A stretch of DNA of 64,000 nucleotides from Acidimicrobiaceae bacterium (lineage in GTDB: Bacteria; Actinomycetota; Acidimicrobiia; Acidimicrobiales; RAAP-2): positions 308 through 64,307 of the forward strand of contig PLHD01000010.1 of assembly GCA_003138815.1 (NCBI GenBank), written 5' to 3'. The notes below the pieces were generated by a model. The model made no database searches. It had not been told where the DNA came from and saw only the letters and a list, made by a program, of their open reading frames with translations. A program made the position numbers and the translations under genes. Positions 1 through 8,857 of the stretch are shown here, in pieces (the stretch's first letter is position 1; the number at the start of each line of letters is the position of its first letter).

Positions 1-2
1 GC

Positions 3-203
3 CGCCATCGTCGGTTTGTTGAGGCTCGCGAACTCAAGCATTCAACTGGACCCCGAGCCACCACGTGTGTCGAGTGTGGTGCCGCACCGGAAGACGTCCA
101 TGCGGAGTGGTGCCTCGCCGAAGAAGATCGGTTCGACGAAATTCTCGGTTCGCTGCCTCGAACCGCCTTCAACGAGGAAGATCCCCTGAACGCCGAAGGC
201 TAG
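3..203 (+). CDS. C-terminal end of a cysteine-containing protein (5' truncated)
   Basis: Only the last 66 codons are in the window; the frame is open from the window edge to TAG at 201-203. It has two closely spaced cysteines (CVECGAAPEDVH), a later WCLAEE segment, and an acidic tail. The CxxC followed by His and Cys suggests a small metal-binding knuckle, but that is inference. The last bases overlap the 3' end of the convergent gene at 200-940. The family was not recognised. Confidence 0.5.
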   Translation, partial: RHRRFVEARELKHSTGPRATTCVECGAAPEDVHAEWCLAEEDRFDEILGSLPRTAFNEEDPLNAEG

Positions 204-940
204 GCCTTTCGTCGCAGTACCGGATGCTCGAGACGCGTGGCCTTGGGCTGGGCGGTCCGGTTGTCCATGTAGGCGAGCAGTTGGCCGTAGACGACCTTGC
301 CGACCATCGCCGTGAGCTCCTCGGCCATCGTGTCGACCACGCGGTCCTTGCCGACGAAGGCCTCGGGTGCCTCGGTGCACCACCAGTGGAACTCGTCGCC
401 ACCTTCGCCCCAGTGGCTGCGGTTCCACTGCGAGATGCGCGTGATGACGTGCCCGCCCTCTTCGACCTCGTCGGAGCGGTGCAGCGGTAGCTGCCAGCAG
501 ACCTCGGGCTTCAACGGGATGTAGCTCTCGTCGTTGTCGATGGCCATGACGTGCAGCGCGCAGCCGGGGCCGCGCGCGAAGTCGGGACGGTTCAAGAAGA
601 TGCAGGCGTCCTGTACGAGCCTGGTGACCATCTCGCCGTTTTTCTTCACCCGCGTCGTGCCGTTCTTGCCCCTGGACTTGAACTGCCACTGGTCGGCGCT
701 CAGGCGCTTGGCGGCCTTTTCGACCCGCTGGCGGTCCTTCTCGTCGGTGAAATGGGCGCCGTAGCTGCAGCAGCCCTGGACGAGCTCGGGCGTCGGGCCG
801 GTGAGCACGCCCTGGCAGCCATTGCCGAAGATGCACGTCCAGTTGCTCTCCAGGAACGTCACGTCGAACATCCAGGTGCGCTGGCGCTTGTTGTCCTCAA
901 AGCTGACCCACTCGTGGGCGTCGTTCGGAATAGAAGTCAC
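200..940 (-). CDS. Conserved eight-cysteine protein, DUF3109/YkgJ-like
   Basis: 246 residues from a GTG start. Eight cysteines are spread through the protein: C36, C42, C57, C58, C113, C127, C148 and C188. The order CxxxxxC, CC, C...GCALH and KPxxCWQLP resembles the YkgJ/DUF3109 cysteine-cluster proteins, where clustered cysteines are thought to hold a metal or Fe-S centre. That family link is from motif memory and is not certain. There is no signal peptide or membrane segment, so it is probably cytoplasmic. It is transcribed away from nfuA (an Fe-S carrier), which fits but does not prove a metal-cluster role. Its 3' end overlaps the convergent fragment at 3-203 by four bases. Confidence 0.75.
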   Translation of the reverse strand: MTSIPNDAHEWVSFEDNKRQRTWMFDVTFLESNWTCIFGNGCQGVLTGPTPELVQGCCSYGAHFTDEKDRQRVEKAAKRLSADQWQFKSRGKNGTTRVKKNGEMVTRLVQDACIFLNRPDFARGPGCALHVMAIDNDESYIPLKPEVCWQLPLHRSDEVEEGGHVITRISQWNRSHWGEGGDEFHWWCTEAPEAFVGKDRVVDTMAEELTAMVGKVVYGQLLAYMDNRTAQPKATRLEHPVLRRKA

Positions 941-947
941 AGACGGA

Positions 948-953
948 AACTTA
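948..953 (-). promoter_or_regulatory. -10 hexamer of the 200-940 gene, leaderless start
   Basis: Read on the minus strand this is TAAGTT, ending 7 bases before the GTG start at 940. No ribosome-binding site precedes the GTG, so transcription probably starts at or next to the start codon. Confidence 0.4.
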
Positions 954-983
954 GTGGGCGTGAGCGAAGTGACGAGCCACCTC

Positions 984-989
984 TACACT
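984..989 (+). promoter_or_regulatory. -10 hexamer of nfuA, leaderless start
   Basis: TACACT ends 6 bases before the ATG at 996 (spacer GGAGCC). The spacing puts the expected transcription start on the start codon. The purine-rich spacer is too close to the ATG to act as a normal ribosome-binding site. Confidence 0.5.
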
Positions 990-995
990 GGAGCC

Positions 996-1649
996 ATGAC
1001 CACCGTAGAGACTTTTGACATCCTGAAGCTCACCGATGAGGCCCGCAACGTGGTGCTCGATGCGCTCGCCAGCGAGGACCAGGGCGAGGGCTTGGCCCTG
1101 TGGATCGAGGTGACTGGCACGCGCGGTGCGGGCTACTCCTACGATCTCTTCTTCTCGGACCTGAGCGACGCGCCCAGCGACGCCGCCGTGGGCCACGACG
1201 GCGACATCACCATTGTGGTGCCCGCCCAGAGCATCGAGCGGCTTCGCGGTAGCCGCCTGGAGTTCGCGAGCGAGGGCGGTGGGGGGCTGGTCCTCGTCAA
1301 CCCGAACATCCCGACACCCGAGGAGGTAAACCCGGGCGTGCCGGCGCAGATCCTGGCCCTCGGACTCGAGGGGCCCACGGCGGTGTTCGCGATCAGCGTG
1401 CTCGAACAGCAGGTAAATCCCTCGATCGCCTCGCACGGAGGACGCGCCGACCTCGTCGCGCTCGACGAGGAGAAGAAGGTCGCCTACATCAAGATGTCGG
1501 GTGGCTGCCAGGGCTGCGCGATGAGCCGCATGACGCTGACCCAGGGCATCGAGGCGACCCTACGCGACGCCATTCCCGAATTGACCGCTGTGGTAGACGT
1601 CACCGACCACGCCCTGGGTGACAACCCCTTCTACGCCAACGAGAACTAG
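996..1649 (+). CDS. nfuA: NfuA-like iron-sulfur cluster carrier (NifU family)
   Basis: 217 residues in two domains. Residues 1 to about 105 resemble the degenerate A-type (HesB/IscA) domain of NfuA, without its cluster cysteines. Residues about 120-217 form the NifU C-terminal domain with the cluster-binding CxxC (C171, C174, in GGCQGCAMSR). The family carries [4Fe-4S] clusters to apo-enzymes in the cytoplasm. An in-frame extension to 801 exists, but the ATG at 996 is preferred because a -10 hexamer ends 6 bases before it and homology begins there. aroC follows 30 bases later with its own -10 element, so the two are probably separate transcripts. Confidence 0.9.
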   Translation: MTTVETFDILKLTDEARNVVLDALASEDQGEGLALWIEVTGTRGAGYSYDLFFSDLSDAPSDAAVGHDGDITIVVPAQSIERLRGSRLEFASEGGGGLVLVNPNIPTPEEVNPGVPAQILALGLEGPTAVFAISVLEQQVNPSIASHGGRADLVALDEEKKVAYIKMSGGCQGCAMSRMTLTQGIEATLRDAIPELTAVVDVTDHALGDNPFYANEN

Positions 1650-1667
1650 GTCCCGGGGCACGCGCCC

Positions 1668-1673
1668 TAGAAT
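1668..1673 (+). promoter_or_regulatory. -10 hexamer of the aro cluster, leaderless aroC
   Basis: TAGAAT, five of six matches to TATAAT, ends 6 bases before the aroC ATG at 1680. There is no ribosome-binding site in the 6-base spacer (TGGACG). Confidence 0.55.
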
Positions 1674-1679
1674 TGGACG

Positions 1680-2870
<1,191 letters not shown>

Positions 2871-2872
2871 CG

Positions 2873-3373
2873 GTGGCCCGGCTCGTCCTGGTGGGGCTGC
2901 CCGGCGTGGGCAAGACGACCCTGGCCGAGAGGGTGGCACGGGTCTGGGGCTGTGGCGCACTCGACACCGACGACGTGCTCGCCGAGGCGGTGGGCTGCGC
3001 GGCCGGGGAGTACCTGCGCCGCAGGGGTGTCGAGGCCTTCCGCCAGGCCGAGCTCGCCGCGCTCGAGACGGCGCTGGAGAGCGACGCCGTCGTGGCGACC
3101 GGCGGTGGGGTGGTGACCAGCCCGCGCGCCCGTGAGCTGCTGGGCCGTGAAGTGACGCTCTGGCTCGACTGCGACGACGATGCGATCGCGCCGCGACTCG
3201 GTGACGCGGACCGCCCCCTGCTGGGCGACGAACCCCTCTCGTCGCTGGGCGCGCTTCGCGACGAGCGAGGCGCGTGGTACGAGGAGGTATCGCGTGCGCG
3301 AATCGATGCGTCGGGAACACTGGAGGACGTGACGGCACTGATACTTGACGCGGTGGGCGGGCTCGACCAGTGA
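2873..3373 (+). CDS. aroK: Shikimate kinase
   Basis: 166 residues from GTG. The P-loop GLPGVGKT is at residues 8-15, the shikimate-binding acidic pair lies in LDTDD near residue 35, and GGGVVTSPRARELL carries the shikimate-contacting glycines. It phosphorylates shikimate with ATP. It is placed between aroC and aroB, with a 4-base overlap with aroB that implies coupled translation. Confidence 0.95.
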   Translation: MARLVLVGLPGVGKTTLAERVARVWGCGALDTDDVLAEAVGCAAGEYLRRRGVEAFRQAELAALETALESDAVVATGGGVVTSPRARELLGREVTLWLDCDDDAIAPRLGDADRPLLGDEPLSSLGALRDERGAWYEEVSRARIDASGTLEDVTALILDAVGGLDQ

Positions 3374-4419
3374 GGATCACGGTTGATCTCGCCGGTCGTT
3401 CCTACGACGTGGTGCTGGGCGACGGCGCGCGGCGCCAGCTCGCCGCGCTGATCAGCCAGCGCGCCCCTCGGGCCCGGGCGGCCGCGATCGTCACCTCGCC
3501 GTCGCTGGCGCGCCAGCCGTGGTTCGACCTCGAAACGGGCCTCGTCCAGCACGTGCTCGAGGTTCCCGAAGGCGAGTCGGCCAAGACGCTCACGGTCCTC
3601 GACTCGCTCTGCGAGCGACTGTCCGAACTGGGCCTGTCGCGCAGCGACGTGGTGGTCGGGGTCGGCGGTGGAGCCACCACCGACCTAGCCGGATTCGCGG
3701 CGGCGGTCTACCTGCGAGGAGTGGCCCTGGTCCAGGTGCCGACGTCGCTCGTCGGTCAGGTGGACGCGGCCATCGGCGGCAAGACCGCGGTGAATCTTCG
3801 ATCCGGCAAGAACCTGGTCGGCTCGTTCCACCAGCCGCTGGGGGTCCTCTGCGACTTCGAGACCCTAGAGACCCTGAGCGAGCGCGAACGCCTGGGGGGC
3901 CTCGGCGAGGTCGCCAAGTGCTGGCTGCTCGAGGGTCGCCGGGCGGGCCAGCTCACGAACGAGTCGACGGGCGACCTCGTGGAGATGTCAGTGCGCCTGA
4001 AGGCGAGGGTCGTCTCGGGCGACGAGTTCGAAGGGGGCGAGCGCGCCTTGCTGAACTACGGGCACACCCTGGCGCACGCCCTCGAGATTCTGTCTCTCAA
4101 GCGCGGCACCGATGACCTGCGCCACGGCGAGGCAGTGGCCATTGGCCTCGCCTTCGCGGTTCGTCTAGCCCACGCCCTCGGCCGGGTCGGCGCCGACGAC
4201 ATCGTCAACCACGACGAGGTCCTGAAGGCGCTGGGGCTCTCGGGATGGTTGCCCGAGGAGTTCGAGGTCGATGAACTGATCCGCGCCATGGGCCACGACA
4301 AGAAGGCGAACCATGACCTAACGTTCGTGCTGAACGGCGCCGACGGGTTCGAGGTGGTTCGAGCCGTGGACCCTTCGGTCGTGGCCGACGCGCTGGCGAG
4401 CTTTCGAGGAGAGCAATGA
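3370..4419 (+). CDS. aroB: 3-dehydroquinate synthase
   Basis: 349 residues, starting at GTG inside the aroK stop (GTGA overlap). It catalyses the NAD- and metal-dependent closure of DAHP to 3-dehydroquinate. GVGGGATTDLAGFAAAVYLRG is the dinucleotide-binding glycine motif, GKTAVNLRSGKNLVGSFHQP is the substrate loop, and NYGHTLAHALE and RHGEAVAIG hold the metal-binding histidines. The next gene, aroQ, overlaps by 4 bases. Confidence 0.97.
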   Translation: MRITVDLAGRSYDVVLGDGARRQLAALISQRAPRARAAAIVTSPSLARQPWFDLETGLVQHVLEVPEGESAKTLTVLDSLCERLSELGLSRSDVVVGVGGGATTDLAGFAAAVYLRGVALVQVPTSLVGQVDAAIGGKTAVNLRSGKNLVGSFHQPLGVLCDFETLETLSERERLGGLGEVAKCWLLEGRRAGQLTNESTGDLVEMSVRLKARVVSGDEFEGGERALLNYGHTLAHALEILSLKRGTDDLRHGEAVAIGLAFAVRLAHALGRVGADDIVNHDEVLKALGLSGWLPEEFEVDELIRAMGHDKKANHDLTFVLNGADGFEVVRAVDPSVVADALASFRGEQ

Positions 4420-4865
4420 AGAACGAGATTCTGCTGTTGTCAGGACCGAACCTGGATCAACTGGGTTCGCGCAGCCCCGAGATATACGGCGTTCAGACCC
4501 TGGACGAGCACGTCGCACGTTTCACCGAGCAGGCGAGCGCGCACGGCTACAGCGTGCGCCACCTTCAGTCGAACTTCGAGGGCGACCTGATCGAGGCGGT
4601 GCACGAGGCACGCGCCAGCGCCGTGGCGATCGTGCTCAACGCCGGCGCGTTGACGCATTCCTCCTGGGCGTTGGCCGACGCGTTGGCGACGTTCCCCGGG
4701 GTGAAGGTCGAAGTGCACCTCTCCAACCCGGCTGCCCGCGAGCCGTTTCGACAGGTGAGCACGCTGGCGGGTGTCGTGAACGGCACGATCGCCGGATTCG
4801 GCGCCACGAGCTACGACCTGGCGCTCGAGGCGGTGCGACGCCTGCTGCAGGGTCGCGCGCAGTAG
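4416..4865 (+). CDS. aroQ: 3-dehydroquinate dehydratase, type II
   Basis: 149 residues. It is the small dodecameric type II enzyme that dehydrates 3-dehydroquinate to 3-dehydroshikimate. The N-terminal GPNLDQLGSRSPEIYG contains the catalytic Arg and Tyr; the usual GPNLN reads GPNLD here. QSNFEGDLIEAVHEA, NAGALTHSSWALADAL and EVHLSNPAAREPFR match the substrate-binding motifs, with the catalytic His in EVHLSN. Last gene of the aro string. Confidence 0.95.
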   Translation: MKNEILLLSGPNLDQLGSRSPEIYGVQTLDEHVARFTEQASAHGYSVRHLQSNFEGDLIEAVHEARASAVAIVLNAGALTHSSWALADALATFPGVKVEVHLSNPAAREPFRQVSTLAGVVNGTIAGFGATSYDLALEAVRRLLQGRAQ

Positions 4866-4884
4866 GCCATTCGGGCCGGCTGCC

Positions 4885-4890
4885 TAGACT
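4885..4890 (+). promoter_or_regulatory. Candidate -10 hexamer of efp
   Basis: TAGACT lies 35 bases before the efp ATG, so a start near 4897 would give a leader of about 29 bases carrying the purine-rich GGCTTCGAGG. Unlike nearby genes this would be a leadered mRNA. Confidence 0.35.
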
Positions 4891-4925
4891 GGGAAAGGCA
4901 ACTTTCGCGAAAGGCTTCGAGGCTC

Positions 4926-5489
4926 ATGGCCGCAATTTCTACGAGTGATATCAAGAACGGCATTACCATCAAGATCGACGAGGGGCTCTTCACCGTCATA
5001 GAGTTCCAGCACGTCAAGCCCGGTAAGGGCGGGGCGTTCATGCGCACCAAGTTGCGCAACGCGCGCTCGGGCGCGGTCATCGAGCGAACCTACCGATCCG
5101 ACGAGCGCCTCGAGCAGGCCATCATCGACAAGCGTGACACCCAGTTCCTGTACCGCGACGGCGACGACTACATCTTCATGGACCAGGTCACGTACGACCA
5201 GGTGGCGGTACCCTCGAACAGCCTCGGCGAGGCGTCGAACTTCCTGAAGGAGACGGGCAAGGCCATGCTGATCCAGTTCAACGACGAGATCATCGGCATC
5301 GAGTTGCCGGCGTCGGTGGAACTCGTGATAGCCGAGACCGAGCCCGGCGTCCAGGGCGACCGCGTATCGGGGGCCCGCAAATCCGCAACGCTGGAGACGG
5401 GATTCGTGGTGCAGGTTCCGCTCTTCGTCGGCCCCGGCGAGAGCATCAAGGTCGACACGCGGACTGGCGAATACATGACGCGAGCGTAG
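4926..5489 (+). CDS. efp: Translation elongation factor P
   Basis: 187 residues, family length. It binds between the P and E sites of the ribosome and relieves stalling at proline runs. The N-terminal KOW-like domain contains the loop PGKGGAFMRTKLRN, whose lysine is the site that is modified in some bacteria. Two OB domains follow, ending in GESIKVDTRTGEYMTRA, the classic C-terminus. nusB starts 1 base after the stop, so the two are probably co-transcribed. Confidence 0.97.
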   Translation: MAAISTSDIKNGITIKIDEGLFTVIEFQHVKPGKGGAFMRTKLRNARSGAVIERTYRSDERLEQAIIDKRDTQFLYRDGDDYIFMDQVTYDQVAVPSNSLGEASNFLKETGKAMLIQFNDEIIGIELPASVELVIAETEPGVQGDRVSGARKSATLETGFVVQVPLFVGPGESIKVDTRTGEYMTRA

Positions 5490-5490
5490 G

Positions 5491-5889
5491 GTGGGCGATC
5501 GCGGCGCCCAGCGCCATCTTTCGCGAGAGCGGGCGTTGGAGATCTTCTATGAAGCCAGCATCAAGGGGCGTTCGGTCGCCACCGTGCTGAACGAGCTCAC
5601 CGTGCGACCCGACGAGTACACGGTGGAGGTGCTCACCGCCGCAGAGGCCCACCAGGAGGAGGCGAACTCCCTGATCTCGCGCTACTCCATCGATTGGCCG
5701 CTGGAGCGAATAGCTCTCGTCGACCGACTCGTGATGACAATCGCCATCGGCGAGATGCTCATGGACGACGGCCCGCCGATCGCGGTGGTGTTGGACGAGG
5801 CGGTGGAGCTGGCCAAGGTCTACTCGACCGACGGATCGGCCTCGTTCGTCAACGGAGTCCTGGCGGCTTGTGCGGCGCATCTAGAGTGA
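5491..5889 (+). CDS. nusB: Transcription antitermination factor NusB
   Basis: 132 residues from GTG. All-alpha RNA-binding protein which, with NusE (S10), recognises boxA in rRNA leaders. RERALEIFYEASIKG at the N-terminus and the C-terminal VVLDEAVELAKVYSTDGSASFVNGVL are characteristic; the NGVL end is well conserved. efp-nusB is a common actinobacterial pairing. Confidence 0.93.
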   Translation: MGDRGAQRHLSRERALEIFYEASIKGRSVATVLNELTVRPDEYTVEVLTAAEAHQEEANSLISRYSIDWPLERIALVDRLVMTIAIGEMLMDDGPPIAVVLDEAVELAKVYSTDGSASFVNGVLAACAAHLE

Positions 5890-5918
5890 TACCCGTCCAC
5901 CCGTAAAGGAGAATCGCA

Positions 5919-7655
5919 GTGCCGGGCATGAGCCAGCGGTCCCTCGACCTGACCAACGCCCTGGTGGTGTCGCTGTTTCGCCACTCGCTCTTTGCCACCA
6001 GTCTCCTCTGGTTCTCGGGCCTGGCCGTGGCCCTGATGGTGGTCATCGTGGCGACCAAGCTCATCATGCGCTTCAACATGTCGCCCGACGGGATCGCAGA
6101 GCCGCGGGCGCGAACGTACCTGCGATGGGGCTTCGGTGCCCTCTGGCTCATCGACGGCATCCTCCAGTTCCAGGCATCGATGCCGCTTGGGCTCGCGAAC
6201 CAGGTGGTCGCGCCAATGACCACCGGCACACCGGGCTTCCTGCGTTCACTGATGGAGCACGGCATCTTCATCTGGAACAGCCATCCGATCACGATGGCCG
6301 TGGGCGTCGCGTGGTTCCAGGTCGGGATCGGCCTGATTCTTCTCGTCTCCAACGGCCGAACGGGCCGGTGGGTGGGCGGCATCGCGGGACTGTGGGCCGC
6401 GCTGATATGGCTGATCGGCAACGGTGCCGGGGGGATCTTCGTCCACGGAGCCACGATTCTCTTCGGCTGGCCTGGAGCGACGCTGTTCTACGCCATCGCC
6501 GGCTTCTGGCTCTTCGTCAAGCCCGCAACGTTTCGCGAACAGTTCTCCAGGGTCACCCTGCGGTTCGTGAGCGTGGTGCTCGCGGTCGCGGTGCTCTTCC
6601 AGTGCTTGCCTTCGGCCGGGTTCTGGCACGGTGGCAACGCCAATGCCATGACCCAGATGACGACGTATATGACCAGCATCGCCCAACCCCACTGGTTGGC
6701 CTGGTCGCTGCGCCACGTCGGCGACCTCTCGGCGCTCATGGGCGGCGGCTTCAACATCGTGGTGATTCTGTGGCTGCTGGCCTGTGCGTTCGGCCTGTGG
6801 CGGTCCGCGCACACCGGCTGGCAGTGGCCGGTGCGCACGCTGGTCATCGGTTGCGTCTTCTTCTGGTTCGTGGGCGAGGACACCTCCCTCTTCGGGGGGC
6901 TGGCGACCGACGTCAACTCGCTGCTGCCGCTCGCGCTGCTGGCGTGGTGCGCCTCGCCTCGCCTGCGTGCCCTCGAGGCGCGCGAGCGGCGTATCCAGCG
7001 CGAGATCACGAGCAGCGCGGGCGCCGTCGTGGCGACGTTCGGATCGGTCATGATCCTCTTCGCCAGCGTCACCATGGCCTGGGCCTCGTTCGCGGGTGCC
7101 GAGACCACCCTTTTTCTGGCTCAGAACGGTCCCGCGTCGGCGACGAGCGGTCCGGCGCCCACCTTCAGCCTGGTCGACCAGTCCGACAAGCCGTACACGC
7201 TGGGCGAGCACCAGGGTCACTACACCCTCCTGACGTTCCTCGACCCTCACTGCTGGACGGACTGCCCGTTGCTCGCGAATCAGCTCGCCCAGGTGCGTGC
7301 GAAGCTCTCGGCCAACGCCAACCTCGACATCGTTGCCGTGGCCGCCGATCCGTATCACGAACAGATATCGGACGTGCGCCACTTCATGGAAATCCACGGC
7401 CTCGAACACGTGAAGAGCTTCTACTTCGTGACGGGCAAGTTGGCCGTGGTGAAGAAAGTCTGGTCGGGCTACGGCATCGGTGTCACGATGAAGCCGACCG
7501 ACAAGATGAGCATCCACTCGGATTTCATGTTCATCATCGGTCCCAACGGCCAGTTGCGCTGGGTCATTCCCGACGACCCGATCGCCAGCAGCTCCGGCCA
7601 GGCATCGGCCGTATCGGAGCTCGTGAGTCTCCTGACGTCGTCGGGCGTTCGCTAG
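5919..7655 (+). CDS. Polytopic membrane protein fused to a SCO1/SenC copper-chaperone domain
   Basis: 578 residues. Residues about 15-400 contain around ten hydrophobic segments with several His and Trp residues between them. Residues about 410-578 form a thioredoxin-fold SCO1/SenC domain with CxxxC (C445, C449, in DPHCWTDCP) and the distal His533 (SIHSDF), the usual Cu ligands. SCO proteins normally carry one membrane anchor and deliver copper to the CuA site of cytochrome oxidase; the long membrane module is unusual. The GTG at 5919 is chosen because AAAGGAG lies at 5905-5911; an in-frame ATG occurs at 5928. The oxidase genes begin 0.5 kb downstream, which supports a role in their metallation. 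The function of the membrane half is unknown. Confidence 0.85.
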   Translation: MPGMSQRSLDLTNALVVSLFRHSLFATSLLWFSGLAVALMVVIVATKLIMRFNMSPDGIAEPRARTYLRWGFGALWLIDGILQFQASMPLGLANQVVAPMTTGTPGFLRSLMEHGIFIWNSHPITMAVGVAWFQVGIGLILLVSNGRTGRWVGGIAGLWAALIWLIGNGAGGIFVHGATILFGWPGATLFYAIAGFWLFVKPATFREQFSRVTLRFVSVVLAVAVLFQCLPSAGFWHGGNANAMTQMTTYMTSIAQPHWLAWSLRHVGDLSALMGGGFNIVVILWLLACAFGLWRSAHTGWQWPVRTLVIGCVFFWFVGEDTSLFGGLATDVNSLLPLALLAWCASPRLRALEARERRIQREITSSAGAVVATFGSVMILFASVTMAWASFAGAETTLFLAQNGPASATSGPAPTFSLVDQSDKPYTLGEHQGHYTLLTFLDPHCWTDCPLLANQLAQVRAKLSANANLDIVAVAADPYHEQISDVRHFMEIHGLEHVKSFYFVTGKLAVVKKVWSGYGIGVTMKPTDKMSIHSDFMFIIGPNGQLRWVIPDDPIASSSGQASAVSELVSLLTSSGVR

Positions 7656-8171
7656 AGGACCACGTAGGTGCGCCAGCATCTTTCGAGTCGAACCAATGAG
7701 GCTGGTCAGCCCGTCGCTTTTCGGCGCCTTCCCAATCGCGCCGCGCCAGGAGATTGAGAGCATTCTCAGGAGAAACGACACCGGTGAAGGCGTGCGCCGC
7801 CGTGTGCACGGATCGTTTGGCTGAGTTACTCGTTGGTAGCGTGGGCGCGCAATCGTCTGGATCGGCTGCGCCGGTCCAGATGGGGTTGGGCGGCTCGGAC
7901 GTATGTTTCGTGTGTTTGTACCACGTATAGACGGCGCGCGCAGAGCGTTGACCATCTCTCGACGCGCTCCTGGCCACCGAAATTGACGCCGGGTGTGCTG
8001 TCCAATGCGATGGCGAGCGCAGGAGAGTGAGCTCGATCGTTGGGGATAAGACCGCCGCTGAATCCAAGAATTCTCTTAGTTTCCTCCAACGTAATTCTTA
8101 ACATTCGTTGTGCAAAACGTTACTCTCGGGTGTGAGTTTCACGAGAAACGCCACGTCGCAAGGAGTCATGT
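7656..8171 (+). other. Intergenic region upstream of the oxidase genes
   Basis: 516 bases without a convincing gene. The composition is less GC-rich than the neighbouring genes, and open frames on the minus strand (for example 7826-8104) show no recognisable domain. The last 80 bases hold a plausible promoter (8098-8126), a short inverted repeat GTTTC-ACGA-GAAAC (8136-8149) and an AAGGAG ribosome-binding site before 8172. It may contain a decayed gene, but this cannot be shown. Confidence 0.4.
8098..8126 (+). promoter_or_regulatory. Candidate promoter of the oxidase operon
   Basis: TTAACA (8098-8103) and TACTCT (8121-8126) are separated by exactly 17 bases. The -35 matches TTGACA in five positions; the -10 fits TAnnnT. 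The leader would be about 40 bases and includes the inverted repeat at 8136-8149 and an AAGGAG. Confidence 0.4.
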
Positions 8172-8855
8172 ATGTCTATGCGAGGGAGACTTGCAACGGT
8201 GATCGGGCTCTTCCTGGTTGCGGTTGCTCTGGCCGGTTGGGGCGTCGTGTCCTTCATCCGTCCGGGCGTGCCCGGCGGAGTCATGGATTTCACCCAGGGC
8301 CACGCCGCCGGCCAGCCGGTTGATCTGACGGCCCAGACCGTGGGGGCGATTGGATTCGGACCCCATCCGACGTGGGTGTCCTACCTGGTCAAGGACCCCT
8401 CGACGGGCAAGTGGGTCCAGGACACGACCTGGAAGCTCCCCGCGAACAGCGTGATCGACATGACGATTCTCCAGTACGACTCCGGCAGCCCGCTTCGCAA
8501 CCAGGAATGGGGGCAGGTGCAGGGGACGATCGGCGGAACCGCCACGTTGAACGGAACGAGCTACAGCGCCTACAACTCCAACACCGGCACCGGCGTCGGC
8601 CACACCTTCACGGTGCCGGCGTTGGGCCTGAGCGTGCCGTTGATTGGCGTCAACAGCAGCGACAGCGTGTGCGGTTCCGCGCCGTGCATGACGAGTTCAC
8701 CGCACAATACGATCACGTTCAGCTTCAAGACGCCAGGACCGGGTAGCTACTCCTGGCAGTGCTTCGTTCCCTGCGGACTCGGTTACTTATTCGGAAACGG
8801 GGGGCCAATGTCAACGCTGAACTACATGGGCGGTCAACTGGAAGTGGTGCAATAG
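8172..8855 (+). CDS. Membrane-anchored cupredoxin-like protein with a CuA-like CxxxC motif
   Basis: 227 residues. An N-terminal signal or anchor (residues 8-29) precedes an exported domain. Near the C-terminus the segment WQCFVPCGLGY...GGPM resembles the CuA loop of oxidase subunit II (CSELCGIWHGTM in the next gene): C197, C201 and M213 are present, and His144 in GVGHTFTVPALG matches the first CuA histidine. The second CuA histidine appears to be missing. A further cysteine pair, C167 and C172, could form a disulfide. It is the first gene of the oxidase operon, with subunit II starting 2 bases after its stop. It may be a mononuclear or CuA-type electron carrier, or an accessory subunit; the function is inferred only. 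Confidence 0.75.
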   Translation: MSMRGRLATVIGLFLVAVALAGWGVVSFIRPGVPGGVMDFTQGHAAGQPVDLTAQTVGAIGFGPHPTWVSYLVKDPSTGKWVQDTTWKLPANSVIDMTILQYDSGSPLRNQEWGQVQGTIGGTATLNGTSYSAYNSNTGTGVGHTFTVPALGLSVPLIGVNSSDSVCGSAPCMTSSPHNTITFSFKTPGPGSYSWQCFVPCGLGYLFGNGGPMSTLNYMGGQLEVVQ

Positions 8856-8857
8856 CC

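Noticed and set aside
7564-8104. Minus-strand frames upstream of the oxidase operon that might be an integrase or transposase remnant.
   Set aside because: No catalytic motif, inverted repeats or target duplication could be seen.
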